A DNA stretch of 64,000 nt from Nitrospira sp. (GTDB taxonomy: Bacteria > Nitrospirota > Nitrospiria > Nitrospirales > Nitrospiraceae), in assembly GCA_018242765.1 (NCBI GenBank), contig JAFEBH010000013.1:237212-301211 (forward strand). The letters run 5' to 3'. The notes under the pieces were generated by a model, which saw nothing but the letters and a program-made list of their open reading frames with translations, was not told where the DNA came from and searched no databases. Numbering within the stretch: position 1 is the stretch's first letter; each line of letters opens with the position of its first letter. This document shows, piece after piece, positions 42,035 to 50,432 of this stretch. Position numbers and translations under genes: made by a program.

Positions 42035-44800
42035 TTAAAGGCGTTCTCCGTATTTTTGGTAGTGCTGTTTCTTGGCGGCGGCGATCCAATTCTCCCGCTT
42101 AATCCGCGCTGGATCAGTCGCGAGTTTCTTGGCGATCTTCTCCACATCCTCGGGTTTCCATCGAGCGATTTGAATAAAGGTGTGGGTACCCAGCTTCTGA
42201 AGCTGGTCGGCAAGGACCGGTCCAATACCGTGGATCTTTTTGAGGTCATCGTGTTGCGCGGGCGTGCTCACTTTCGGTGACCCCCCTGAGGCCTGTGCCT
42301 CCGCCCCATTCGAGCGAGATGGGCGAGTGGAGACGGTGAGTGACGGAGGCGTTGCCCGTAGGGTTGCCCGCAGCTCTTTGAGCCGCTTTTGCAGGCGATC
42401 GATCTGCTCGTCTTTTTCCGGAATACGCTGCACTTCCTTACGGAGAGTTTGTCGTTCCGCGTGCAGGTCCTTCAGCTCGTGCTGGAGGTTGGCAATCTGG
42501 GTGTCGCGTTCCTGCAGCTGTTGTTCGTCGAGTTGATGTTGCGCCTGGAGTTGGTCTTGGACTGCACAGGATTCTTGGAACTTGGCGGCTTCCGCTTCGA
42601 GGTCCTGCATCGCGCACGCGTGGGTCCGTTCCCATTCTTTGATCGTCGCTTCTTTCTCGTGCAGGAGGTGGGCCGCCGGCACCAGCTCGTCGATGCGATG
42701 GTCACGGTCGGCCAGTGCCCGTTCAAGTTGCTGGATGGTGGCGCGATGAGCGGCTTCCCGATCACTCAGTTCGACTTCCAGCTGATGTACGCGGTCTTGG
42801 GTCGCCTCCAGCTTCTTCACCCGGGCGCGGAGTCGTTCCCGGTGGGCCAGGCTTTCATTGAGTTGGGCAATCTGCTCACGAAGGACGCGGATTTCCTCCT
42901 TCAGGACTTCGCGGGTCTGTTCGGCGGTTCGGCAGGCCTCCAGGGCATCCTGAACTTCGTCCGCCTGCGCGGTCGCCATCGAATCGAACTCATTGATGCG
43001 CCGGTCTCGCTCCGCGAGGGCCTGTTCCAGTTGCTGGAGTGTCGCGCGATGGGCGGCTTCCCGGTCACTGAGTTCGACTTCCAGCTGATGCACGCGGTCT
43101 TGTGCCGACTCCAATTTCTCCATGCGGGCTCGGATCTGATCCCGGTCTGCCAGCCCCTCGTTGAGTTGGGCGATCTGTTCACGGAGGACGCGGATTTCCT
43201 CTTTCAGGACTTCGCGGGTCTGTTCGGCGGCCTGACAGGCCTGCTGCGCACCACGGAGTTCATCTGTCTGGGCAGCGGCACTCGCATCGAACATCCCAAT
43301 CCGCTGATCACGCCCGGCGAGGGCTTGTTCGAGTTGTTGGATCATGGTGCGATGGGCAGCTTCCCGATCACTGAGTTCGACTTCCAGCTGATGCACGCGA
43401 TCTTGGGTTGCCTCCAGTTTCTTGACCTGGGCGCGTAGCCGGTCTCGGTGGGCGAGCCCTTCGTTCTGTTGGGCGATATGCTCACGGAGGACGCGGATTT
43501 CCTCTTTCAGGACTTCGCGGGTCTGCTCGGCAGTCCGGCAGGCCTCTAGGGCATCCTGAACTTCGTCCGCCTGCGCGGCCGCCATCGAATCGAACTCATT
43601 GATCCGCCGGTCTCGCTCCGCCAAGGCCTGTTCCTGTTGCTGGAGTGTCGTGCGATGAGCGGCTTCCCGGTCACTGAGTTCGACTTCCAGCTGATGCACG
43701 CGGTCTTGGGTCGCCTCCAGTTTCTTGACCTGGGCGCGCAGCCGATCTTGATGGGCAAGCGCTTCGTTCTGTTGGGCGATCTGTTCACGAAGGACGCGGA
43801 TTTCCTCCTTCAGGATTTCACGGGCCTGTTCGGCAGTTTGACAGGCGTACTGCGCACCACGCAGCTCGTCCATGTGGGTCGCAGCAAGGGTGTCGAATTC
43901 CCCGATGCGCCGGTCTCGCTCCGCCAGGGCCTGTTCCAGTTGCTGGAGTGTTGCGCGATGGGCGGCTTCCCGGTCACTGAGTTCGACTTCCAGCTGATGC
44001 ACGCGACCTCGCATCGACTCCAACTCCTTGACTTGAGTGCGAAGACGCTCTCGGGCGGGGAGGCCTTCGTTGAGTTGGGTGATCTGTTCCCTGAGGATAC
44101 GGATTTCCTCCTTCAGGATTTCACGGGCCTGTTCGGCAGCCTGACAGGCCTGCTGGGCACTACGGAGCTCCTCCATCTGAGCAGCGGCGTTCGTATCAAA
44201 CGCACCAATTCGCTGATCGCGTTCCGTGAGGAGCTGTTCGAGCTGCTGGATTCTGCGGCGATGAGCGGCTTCCCGATCACTGAGTTCGACTTCCAACAGA
44301 TGAACACGATCTTGAGCCGATTCCAGCTTCTCCATACGGACTCGGACTTGATCTCGATCAGCCAGCCCTTCGTTGAGCTGGGCAATATGTTCACGCAGGA
44401 CACGGATCTCTTCCTTCAGGACTTCGCGAGCTTGTTGAGCCCCGCGGAGTTCTTCGGTCTGGGCAGCCATGATTGACTTCAGCTCATTCACCTGTTGTTG
44501 CGCCGCAACTCCATCGGTCTCAATGTCCGCCACCCGCTTCGATCGGAGAGCCAACTCTGCCTCGAGGGCTTTGATTTGTTCGCCGCGAGAGACAAGCTCT
44601 CGTTGGGCGGAGTTGAACTGCGTCTCCGATGACATGATCTTCTGCTCGAGAATCTGCATGGCGGCGGTCTTTACCTTCAGATCATGAGACGTCGTCTCCA
44701 GCGTCCGTTCCTTCGTCCGCAACAGATTGACAAGCTCTTGGTATTGTTGCTCTAAAGAACCTTTTGGAGGAGGTTGTAGCCATCTGCCCAGTGTGCTCAT
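42035..44800 (-). CDS. Coiled-coil protein with C-terminal helix-hairpin-helix, 6-repeat paralogue without membrane helix
   Basis: 921 residues, clearly homologous along its length to the protein at 38599-40839: the same N-terminal L-L-R-T-K-E and D-L-K-V-K-T, the same I-L-E-Q-K-I-M-S-S-E-T, the same 101-residue repeats, here five full and one partial (about 135-715), and the same C-terminal helix-hairpin-helix (about 845-921). It begins M-S-T-L then G-R-W-L, where the paralogue has M-M-T-L, an 18-residue membrane helix, then G-W-W-M. The helix therefore appears to have been cut out precisely, leaving a soluble protein. The start is supported by alignment with the paralogue. The upstream gene is a decayed OmpA-like stub (44803-45086). 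Confidence 0.85.
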   Translation of the reverse strand: MSTLGRWLQPPPKGSLEQQYQELVNLLRTKERTLETTSHDLKVKTAAMQILEQKIMSSETQFNSAQRELVSRGEQIKALEAELALRSKRVADIETDGVAAQQQVNELKSIMAAQTEELRGAQQAREVLKEEIRVLREHIAQLNEGLADRDQVRVRMEKLESAQDRVHLLEVELSDREAAHRRRIQQLEQLLTERDQRIGAFDTNAAAQMEELRSAQQACQAAEQAREILKEEIRILREQITQLNEGLPARERLRTQVKELESMRGRVHQLEVELSDREAAHRATLQQLEQALAERDRRIGEFDTLAATHMDELRGAQYACQTAEQAREILKEEIRVLREQIAQQNEALAHQDRLRAQVKKLEATQDRVHQLEVELSDREAAHRTTLQQQEQALAERDRRINEFDSMAAAQADEVQDALEACRTAEQTREVLKEEIRVLREHIAQQNEGLAHRDRLRAQVKKLEATQDRVHQLEVELSDREAAHRTMIQQLEQALAGRDQRIGMFDASAAAQTDELRGAQQACQAAEQTREVLKEEIRVLREQIAQLNEGLADRDQIRARMEKLESAQDRVHQLEVELSDREAAHRATLQQLEQALAERDRRINEFDSMATAQADEVQDALEACRTAEQTREVLKEEIRVLREQIAQLNESLAHRERLRARVKKLEATQDRVHQLEVELSDREAAHRATIQQLERALADRDHRIDELVPAAHLLHEKEATIKEWERTHACAMQDLEAEAAKFQESCAVQDQLQAQHQLDEQQLQERDTQIANLQHELKDLHAERQTLRKEVQRIPEKDEQIDRLQKRLKELRATLRATPPSLTVSTRPSRSNGAEAQASGGSPKVSTPAQHDDLKKIHGIGPVLADQLQKLGTHTFIQIARWKPEDVEKIAKKLATDPARIKRENWIAAAKKQHYQKYGERL
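42655..44398 (-). repeat. 303-bp tandem repeat array, 5 full and 1 partial unit
   Basis: Coding repeats at residues 135, 236, 337, 438, 539 and 640. Units differ mainly at the hinge (L-N-E-G-L-A-D-R-D versus Q-N-E-G-L-A-H-R-D) and keep the L-E-V-E-L-S-D-R-E-A-A-H-R core. Copy number differs from the neighbouring array. Confidence 0.9.
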
Positions 44801-44802
44801 AG

Positions 44803-45086
44803 TTGATCAGTCCTTACAGCAGCTGCGTGATGTGATGATGCGGTTGAAGACGTATGTTTGGGTTGATGCCGCATGTGACGTGAGGGAGTGTATCGAGGCA
44901 TATCCGGATCTGCTTGTGGGCGATGGAGTCGCATGCTTCTGGGGAACAAGGGCGTGGTGGTGGGATGCTCCGGCTGCAGGAGGAAGTATCAACGCCATGC
45001 CGCCAGTAAGAATCTCCGCATGCTTCACGAGCTTTTGCCCACTGTGGATGATGTGATGCCTGGAGTTCAACATCTGACCGTACCAC
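44803..45086 (-). pseudogene. Decayed copy of the OmpA-like gene
   Basis: The minus-strand frame reads L-W-Y-G-Q, then K-L-V-K-H-A-E-I-L-T-G-G-M-A-L-I-L. This aligns with M-W-Y-R-Q, then E-F-M-R-R-A-R-I-L-A-G-G-L-V-A-L-I-L of the intact gene at 40843-41775. The bases before the coiled-coil start also match (TAAGGACT near the 3' end of both). The BON and OmpA domains between are missing. Hence a deleted duplicate, sitting exactly where the partner gene lies in the intact module. Confidence 0.65.
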
Positions 45087-45438
45087 AATCGATGAGGCAT
45101 GTACCAGAGTGAAAGTTTGATAGACTCTTCTTCTTGATTAGGAGTAGGGAGTCGAGAGGCTGCTCTCAGTTTGGTCTGGGGGATATCGAGAAAACTGCGG
45201 GGTTCGTTACGGGTATGATTGGCCGCGAGACTGGATGGAATACCTTGGGAAAGACGGGTGAGTCAGTGGAGGCCTCTCCGGAAGCAATCGGATCGAGTGA
45301 AGTGAATGCTCTGTTCGATGTGCATGATGCGGCGACCTGAGGATCCACCATAATAGATAGGACGTTCTCGGCTGTACAATCAGGTCGGTTGTTCTGGAAT
45401 AATTGGAATAAAACGCTTGACAGAATAATAATGAAGTG
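45087..45438. other. Intergenic region, no gene seen
   Basis: About 350 bp, the right part AT-rich. A frame at 45134-45340 (plus) has no ribosome site or recognised content. Confidence 0.35.
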
Positions 45439-45463
45439 GGGCTCACCAGTGTACGGTGAGCCC
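45439..45463 (-). terminator. Likely Rho-independent terminator
   Basis: GGGCTCACC - 7 bases - GGTGAGCCC, nine perfect pairs. Read on the minus strand it follows the stop at 45501 and is succeeded by a T-rich stretch (TTCATTATTATTCTG). Confidence 0.65.
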
Positions 45464-45500
45464 GCCGGTAGGTCGTCTGCGGAGTTACCCTACCACAGAC

Positions 45501-45986
45501 CTATGCATGCACTTTCTGATGATCGTCCCTGCGACGGCGGAGTTTCTCTCCGACGCGAGTGCGTTCGCGCTCATACCCCACGGCGGCGTAGTACAACGCC
45601 CGATCGAAGAATTGGCCGAGGATGTGCATGAGCTCCAGCTCACCCTGCAATTCCATAGGGCCGTCCGAAAAGCCTTCACGCTGAACGAAGGTCACCATGT
45701 GTTCTCTGGTGGCGGTGATGGCCCACAGGAAATGGCTGAACGCGACGCCTTGCCCCGCACGCCGCACACCTAAATCCGTGTAGCGCATCTCAATCTCAAG
45801 CTCGGTCATATCCATCAACCAGTTGTTTAAGTTTTGGTAGATTTCGCTGGTGCGGGCTTGGAGTTCGTCGGATGGGACTTTGCGTAAATCACTACAGCGG
45901 GGAGAATTCCACACTTTCTCACTGAGTTCTCTCGCGAGCTTTTCGGAGTTCTTCTCGATCAACCTCACCAATCGGCCAGCCAGCAT
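45501..45986 (-). CDS. All-helical protein, unknown function
   Basis: 161 residues, with GGAGGTGCGCC before the ATG. Helical throughout, with conserved-looking R-L-V-R-L-I-E-K-N-S-E-K-L-A-R-E-L-S-E-K-V and L-E-I-E-M-R-Y-T-D-L-G-V-R-R-A-G-Q-G-V, H-F-L-W-A-I-T-A-T-R-E. The length and pattern recall RsbR-type N-terminal or heme-free globin-like sensor modules, but this is not firm. Ends in an Arg-rich tail. No operon partner. Confidence 0.6.
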   Translation of the reverse strand: MLAGRLVRLIEKNSEKLARELSEKVWNSPRCSDLRKVPSDELQARTSEIYQNLNNWLMDMTELEIEMRYTDLGVRRAGQGVAFSHFLWAITATREHMVTFVQREGFSDGPMELQGELELMHILGQFFDRALYYAAVGYERERTRVGEKLRRRRDDHQKVHA

Positions 45987-46258
45987 GGCGCACCTCCATA
46001 TGCAGGTTTACCTGGATTACCCTTGACGGGGGGACGTTACCCGATTGGTGGTGTGAAGGTCAATGACACGTTCGTCGGGCCTCGTAGATTGTCTTCATCT
46101 TCGTACGGATCACGGTTTCTGTTTGTTTAGGGTACGAATGTGAGCAAGTACGATGGTACCGCTTCTTGAACTTGCCAGACCCATTTGCTATTCTTCGCGA
46201 ACCTTTCGTCATAACCGTCACCACTTCCCACTGCCTAGGAACCGTAAGGAGTACACAC

Positions 46259-47812
46259 ATGGCCGGCATCAAGCGGGCGTTGCTCAGTGTTTCAGATAAA
46301 ACCGGAGTCGTCGAGATGGCCAAGGGGCTGGAAGCGCTCGGGGCGCAAATTTTGTCGACAGGCGGAACGTCGAAGGCGCTTCGCGAGGCCGGGGTGAACG
46401 TCACGGATGTGGCTGCCTATACCGGATCGCCGGAGATTCTTGATGGTCGGGTGAAAACATTGCACCCCAAGATCCATGGTGGCTTACTGGGGCGCCGTTC
46501 CCTTCCAGCGCATGTCGAACAGATGGCTCAACATGGGATCGGTCCTATCGATGTCGTGGTGGTGAATCTGTACCCCTTTGAGGCCACCATTGGTAAGTCT
46601 GATTGCCGTTTTGAAGACGCCATTGAGAATATCGATATTGGTGGCCCGTCCATGTTGCGTTCAGCCGCCAAGAATCATGAGGATGTGCTGGTCGTGGTCG
46701 ATCCGGCCGATTATTCCCGGGTGCTGGATGCCGTGAAGACCAATGCTGCGACGGCGGCGCTCCGTCGTGAGTTGGCCATGAAAGTCTTTCAACATACCGC
46801 GCGCTATGATGGATTGATCGCCGGGTACTTGGAGCGGCAGATGAAGGGCGGAGAGGTCAAGTTCCCCAAGGTGCTGTCGCTTCAGTTTGAGTTGAGCGAA
46901 ACGCTTCGTTATGGCGAAAACCCTCATCAACAGGGTGCGTTTTATCGTGAGCTCAGCAATCATGAGCCTTCAGTTTCGCGAGGGAAGATCCTGCATGGAA
47001 AGGCGATGTCGTACAATAATTTTCTGGATGCCAACTCCGCGCTGGAATTGGTGAAAGAATATCAGGACACTGCCGTTGCCATCATTAAGCACAACAATCC
47101 GTGTGGCGTGGCCCTGGGAGCGACACCGGTGGAAGCCTATGTGAAGGCCCGCGAGACCGATCCGGTCTCGGCGTTCGGAGGGGTGCTGGCCTTTAATCGT
47201 ATCGTGGATCTGGCCACCGCAAAGGAAATCACGTCCACGTTCGTTGAGGTCGTCATCGCTCCCGGGTTTGCCGATGATGCCCTCGCTGAATTGAAACGCA
47301 AGAAAGATCTTCGGTTGTTGGATATCGGCCCACTCACGAAGGTCAAGCAGGATGGGTTTGACCTGAAGAAGCTCGTCGGTGGACTTATCGTGCAGGACCG
47401 CGATCTCGGAGTCTTGACCGATCTTCGTGCACTGACGGTGCCGACGCTTCGCAAGCCGACTGACGAGGAGTATGCCGCCTGTGCGTTTGCATGGACCGTA
47501 TGCAAACACGTGAAGTCGAATGCCATCATCTATGCGAAGCCAGGCCAGACCGTGGGGATTGGGGCTGGACAGATGAGTCGGGTAGACTCCGTCAAGTTAG
47601 CAGCGATGAAAGCGCAAATGCCGGTGAAGGGTTGTGTCATGGCCTCGGACGCATTCTTTCCTTTCCGTGATGGTCTCGATGCCGCTGCCGAAGCTGGGAT
47701 TACCGCCGTTATTCAACCGGGTGGATCAATTCGCGATGCAGAAGTCGTCAAGGCGGCGGATGAATATGGGATGGCGATGATTCTTACTGGCATGCGCCAC
47801 TTCCGCCATTAG
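46259..47812 (+). CDS. purH: Bifunctional AICAR transformylase / IMP cyclohydrolase
   Basis: 517 residues from the ATG at 46259, with AAGGAG upstream; the frame extends to 46166 without a site. Carries out the last two steps of IMP synthesis. IMP cyclohydrolase domain about 1-195 (A-L-L-S-V-S-D-K-T-G, L-S-T-G-G-T-S-K, R-V-K-T-L-H-P-K-I-H-G-G-L-L). Transformylase domain follows (L-R-Y-G-E-N-P-H-Q, K-H-N-N-P-C-G, S-D-A-F-F-P-F-R-D). Same strand as purD, with a 225-bp gap. Confidence 0.97.
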   Translation: MAGIKRALLSVSDKTGVVEMAKGLEALGAQILSTGGTSKALREAGVNVTDVAAYTGSPEILDGRVKTLHPKIHGGLLGRRSLPAHVEQMAQHGIGPIDVVVVNLYPFEATIGKSDCRFEDAIENIDIGGPSMLRSAAKNHEDVLVVVDPADYSRVLDAVKTNAATAALRRELAMKVFQHTARYDGLIAGYLERQMKGGEVKFPKVLSLQFELSETLRYGENPHQQGAFYRELSNHEPSVSRGKILHGKAMSYNNFLDANSALELVKEYQDTAVAIIKHNNPCGVALGATPVEAYVKARETDPVSAFGGVLAFNRIVDLATAKEITSTFVEVVIAPGFADDALAELKRKKDLRLLDIGPLTKVKQDGFDLKKLVGGLIVQDRDLGVLTDLRALTVPTLRKPTDEEYAACAFAWTVCKHVKSNAIIYAKPGQTVGIGAGQMSRVDSVKLAAMKAQMPVKGCVMASDAFFPFRDGLDAAAEAGITAVIQPGGSIRDAEVVKAADEYGMAMILTGMRHFRH

Positions 47813-48037
47813 TTCGGATGCTGAAACAGGTCCCCAACTTCGTTCTCAGACGCTCGAGACCTTCAGCGTACATTCTGTCAGTACGCGTCGGACCTCTCAC
47901 TCCTTGCGGCCTCGTGGGATGGCCTGTTTGAGCATTCTCGCAACATCAGCATCTACGGGTGTTCCTTCTCTGTCCTGTTGTGCGCAACTCGTTTTAAACG
48001 ACGTCAACGCTGAGCGTTCTCCATCCAGGAAAATGTC

Positions 48038-49312
48038 ATGAAGGTCCTTGTACTTGGGAGCGGGGGGCGTGAGCACGCGATGGTATGGAAGCTTGCGCAG
48101 AGTCCACGGAAGCCAATCTTGTATTGTGCTCCAGGCAATGCAGGTATTGCTTCGTTGGCGACCTGTATGCCGATCAACGTAGACGATGTTCAAGGGCTCA
48201 AGGAATTTGCCATTCGTGAACGAATTGATATGACAGTGGTTGGGCCGGAAGTACCGCTTGCCCTGGGAATCGTCGATGAATTCCGCAAGGCTAAACTCAG
48301 GATTTTTGGTCCGACCAAGAATGCGGCTCGTGTGGAGGCCAGCAAGACCTTTTCAAAAGAGGTGATGGCACAGGCCAAGATTCGCACCGCACAGGCGAGG
48401 AGTTTTGAAAAGTCTGCAGAGGCGTTGGCGTATCTTGAGCAGCACGAGGTGCCGGTCGTCATCAAGGCGGATGGGCTTGCACAAGGCAAAGGCGTCATCA
48501 TTGCCACGACTCGTGAGCAGGCAAGACAAGCGATTCGAGATTGCATGGAACATGCGGTTTTTGGGCAGGCTGGTCAGCAGGTCTTGATCGAACAGTTCTT
48601 GGATGGTGAAGAGCTGACGATCATGGCTTTTACTGATGGCAAGACCATCGTGCCGATGCCGCCAGCACAAGATCACAAGCGTGTTGGGGATGGGGATACC
48701 GGACTGAATACAGGTGGAATGGGGGCGTACTGCCCCGCTCCGCTGGGGACTCCCTCACTGAGAGATCAAGTATTTTATGAAGTATTGCAGCCGATGGTTG
48801 ATGCCATGGCCCGTGTCGGTTCTCCGTTTCAGGGTGTGCTCTACGCTGGCCTGATGGTGGTGAATGGGACTCCCTATGTGCTCGAGTTCAATGCTCGGAT
48901 GGGAGATCCTGAAACGCAGGTTGTGTTGCCTCTGCTGAAGACAGACTTACTCGATGTGATCGAAGCGGTGATCGACCATCGCCTTGAGCAGCTACGAGTC
49001 GAGTGGCATCAAGAGGCTGCAGTATGCGTGGTGATGACATCCGGAGGTTATCCCGGGACGTATCAGCAGGGGATGGTGATTGCTGGACTCCCCACGACTG
49101 CCGGCGCGCCATCGTCTTTTGTTGTCTTTCATGCTGGCACTGCACAACGGGACAACAACGTGGTCACAGCCGGTGGCCGTGTCCTTGGTGTGCTTGGCCT
49201 GGGGGCGACACTCTCTGAAGCTCAGCGTGAGGCCTATCGAGTCGTGGGCACGATTTCGTTTCAAGGGTGTCACTTTCGGACCGACATTGCTCACCGGGCA
49301 CTGAGACGCTAG
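48038..49312 (+). CDS. purD: Phosphoribosylamine-glycine ligase (GAR synthetase)
   Basis: 424 residues. Couples phosphoribosylamine to glycine using ATP in purine synthesis. N-terminal Rossmann-like segment K-V-L-V-L-G-S-G-G-R-E-H-A; ATP-grasp core with V-V-I-K-A-D-G-L-A-Q-G-K-G-V-I and E-E-L-T-I-M-A-F-T-D-G; G-G-M-G-A-Y-C-P-A-P; metal-site F-N-A-R-M-G-D-P-E-T-Q. CAGGA precedes the ATG. A 225-bp gap separates it from purH, and the intervening bases hold no gene. Confidence 0.97.
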   Translation: MKVLVLGSGGREHAMVWKLAQSPRKPILYCAPGNAGIASLATCMPINVDDVQGLKEFAIRERIDMTVVGPEVPLALGIVDEFRKAKLRIFGPTKNAARVEASKTFSKEVMAQAKIRTAQARSFEKSAEALAYLEQHEVPVVIKADGLAQGKGVIIATTREQARQAIRDCMEHAVFGQAGQQVLIEQFLDGEELTIMAFTDGKTIVPMPPAQDHKRVGDGDTGLNTGGMGAYCPAPLGTPSLRDQVFYEVLQPMVDAMARVGSPFQGVLYAGLMVVNGTPYVLEFNARMGDPETQVVLPLLKTDLLDVIEAVIDHRLEQLRVEWHQEAAVCVVMTSGGYPGTYQQGMVIAGLPTTAGAPSSFVVFHAGTAQRDNNVVTAGGRVLGVLGLGATLSEAQREAYRVVGTISFQGCHFRTDIAHRALRR

Positions 49313-49589
49313 CCCGCTTGTACTGAAGGCGGCTCTGCCGTCATCTCTTGTGCGCTCCAATCCAGCGAGGGCATCGCTCCACATATCTGACGAGTGGCGA
49401 GAGGCTAAGAGAAGTCTGCCCCGTTTCTCTTAGGTCCGAATAGCCAGGGTCAAACACCTTCAGTGACTGCTTCCCCAATCTGCTAGAATATGCTGATCTT
49501 GTCATATGTTGAAGCCATTCCACAAACAATGGAGAAGCTGTACGGAACGATGTGATCAACGGGTCCACATGAGGAGAGGAGAGACCAGC

Positions 49590-50015
49590 ATGAGTCGTCA
49601 ACAGCGGCGGTTCGTCGGAGTATTCTTCTGTGTGGGGGTCGCGGTGAGCCTGGTGGGATGTGACTATTGGCCTCCGACGCTGCAGGACGAGATCGAACAA
49701 TTGCGTGCCGAAATTCAAACGTTGACGATGGAGAAAACACAACTTCAGGCTCAAGTGGTCGACTTGACCAGGGTGAAGCAGGAACTCCAGGGACAGATGG
49801 ATGACATGAGTCGAACGAATCGAGAGAAAAGCGTCATCATCAGTGGGTTGCAGAGTCAGTTAGAAACGTTACGCATCAAGGCAATTAAGGCGATGAGTCC
49901 TAAAGCCTCGCCCCATAAAGGTCCCTCCAAGTCACCTGCGACGGCCACTTCCAAGGGAGCGGCAAAGTCTCCGGCAAGCAAACATTCAACCCCACGATCC
50001 ATCGGTGTGCGATAG
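49590..50015 (+). CDS. Coiled-coil lipoprotein
   Basis: 141 residues from the ATG at 49590, with GAGGAGAGGAGA upstream. Signal peptide (F-V-G-V-F-F-C-V-G-V-A-V-S) with a lipobox S-L-V-G-C, so lipid-anchored. Coiled coil about 32-100 (L-Q-D-E-I-E-Q-L-R-A-E-I, T-L-T-M-E-K-T-Q-L-Q-A-Q-V). The Lys/Ser/Pro-rich tail is probably disordered or cell-wall-interacting. No family recognised. Convergent with the FmdB-like gene. Confidence 0.7.
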   Translation: MSRQQRRFVGVFFCVGVAVSLVGCDYWPPTLQDEIEQLRAEIQTLTMEKTQLQAQVVDLTRVKQELQGQMDDMSRTNREKSVIISGLQSQLETLRIKAIKAMSPKASPHKGPSKSPATATSKGAAKSPASKHSTPRSIGVR

Positions 50016-50029
50016 CCGGATGCCGACGG

Positions 50030-50371
50030 TTATGAAGAGGACGTAGATGTTGAGGAACCGGTTGAGCCTGACGCCGGCGCCGGAGAAGAGGCTGGTGTGG
50101 TTGTCGTTGTTGCAGCTGGTGCGGTTGAATCTTTCTTCTCGTCTGTTTTTGCGGAGGGTGTTTCACTTCCGCCACTTGATGGTGGTTTGAGCTTGTCTGA
50201 ATAGTCGGTCACATACCACCCACTTCCCTTAAACATGATTCCCGGTGATGAGATGAGGCGTCTGACCGTTTTTCCACAGCGTTCGCAAACGGAAAGAGGA
50301 TCATCCTTAATGCTTTGCTTCACCTCAAAGCGGTGTAGACAACTGTCACATTGATATTCATACGTTGGCAT
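50030..50371 (-). CDS. FmdB-family zinc-ribbon protein
   Basis: 113 residues. N-terminal FmdB domain M-P-T-Y-E-Y-Q-C-D-S-C, then E-V-K-Q-S, C-E-R-C-G and the family's S-S-P-G-I-M-F-K-G-S-G-W-Y-V-T-D-Y, here complete. A long Ser/Thr/Pro-rich low-complexity tail makes up the last 45 residues. FmdB proteins are regulatory proteins by name but their function is unproven. Confidence 0.88.
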   Translation of the reverse strand: MPTYEYQCDSCLHRFEVKQSIKDDPLSVCERCGKTVRRLISSPGIMFKGSGWYVTDYSDKLKPPSSGGSETPSAKTDEKKDSTAPAATTTTTPASSPAPASGSTGSSTSTSSS

Positions 50372-50432
50372 GAGTGTGTCCTTTCTTCATCAGTCCTCTG
50401 TTCTTGGTACTAGGCGGCAAGCCTCTTGTGAT

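Noticed and set aside
39220..44398. Regular repeats as a possible CRISPR array.
   Set aside because: Period is 303 bp with no short direct repeat and unique spacer structure; the repeats are in-frame coding units.
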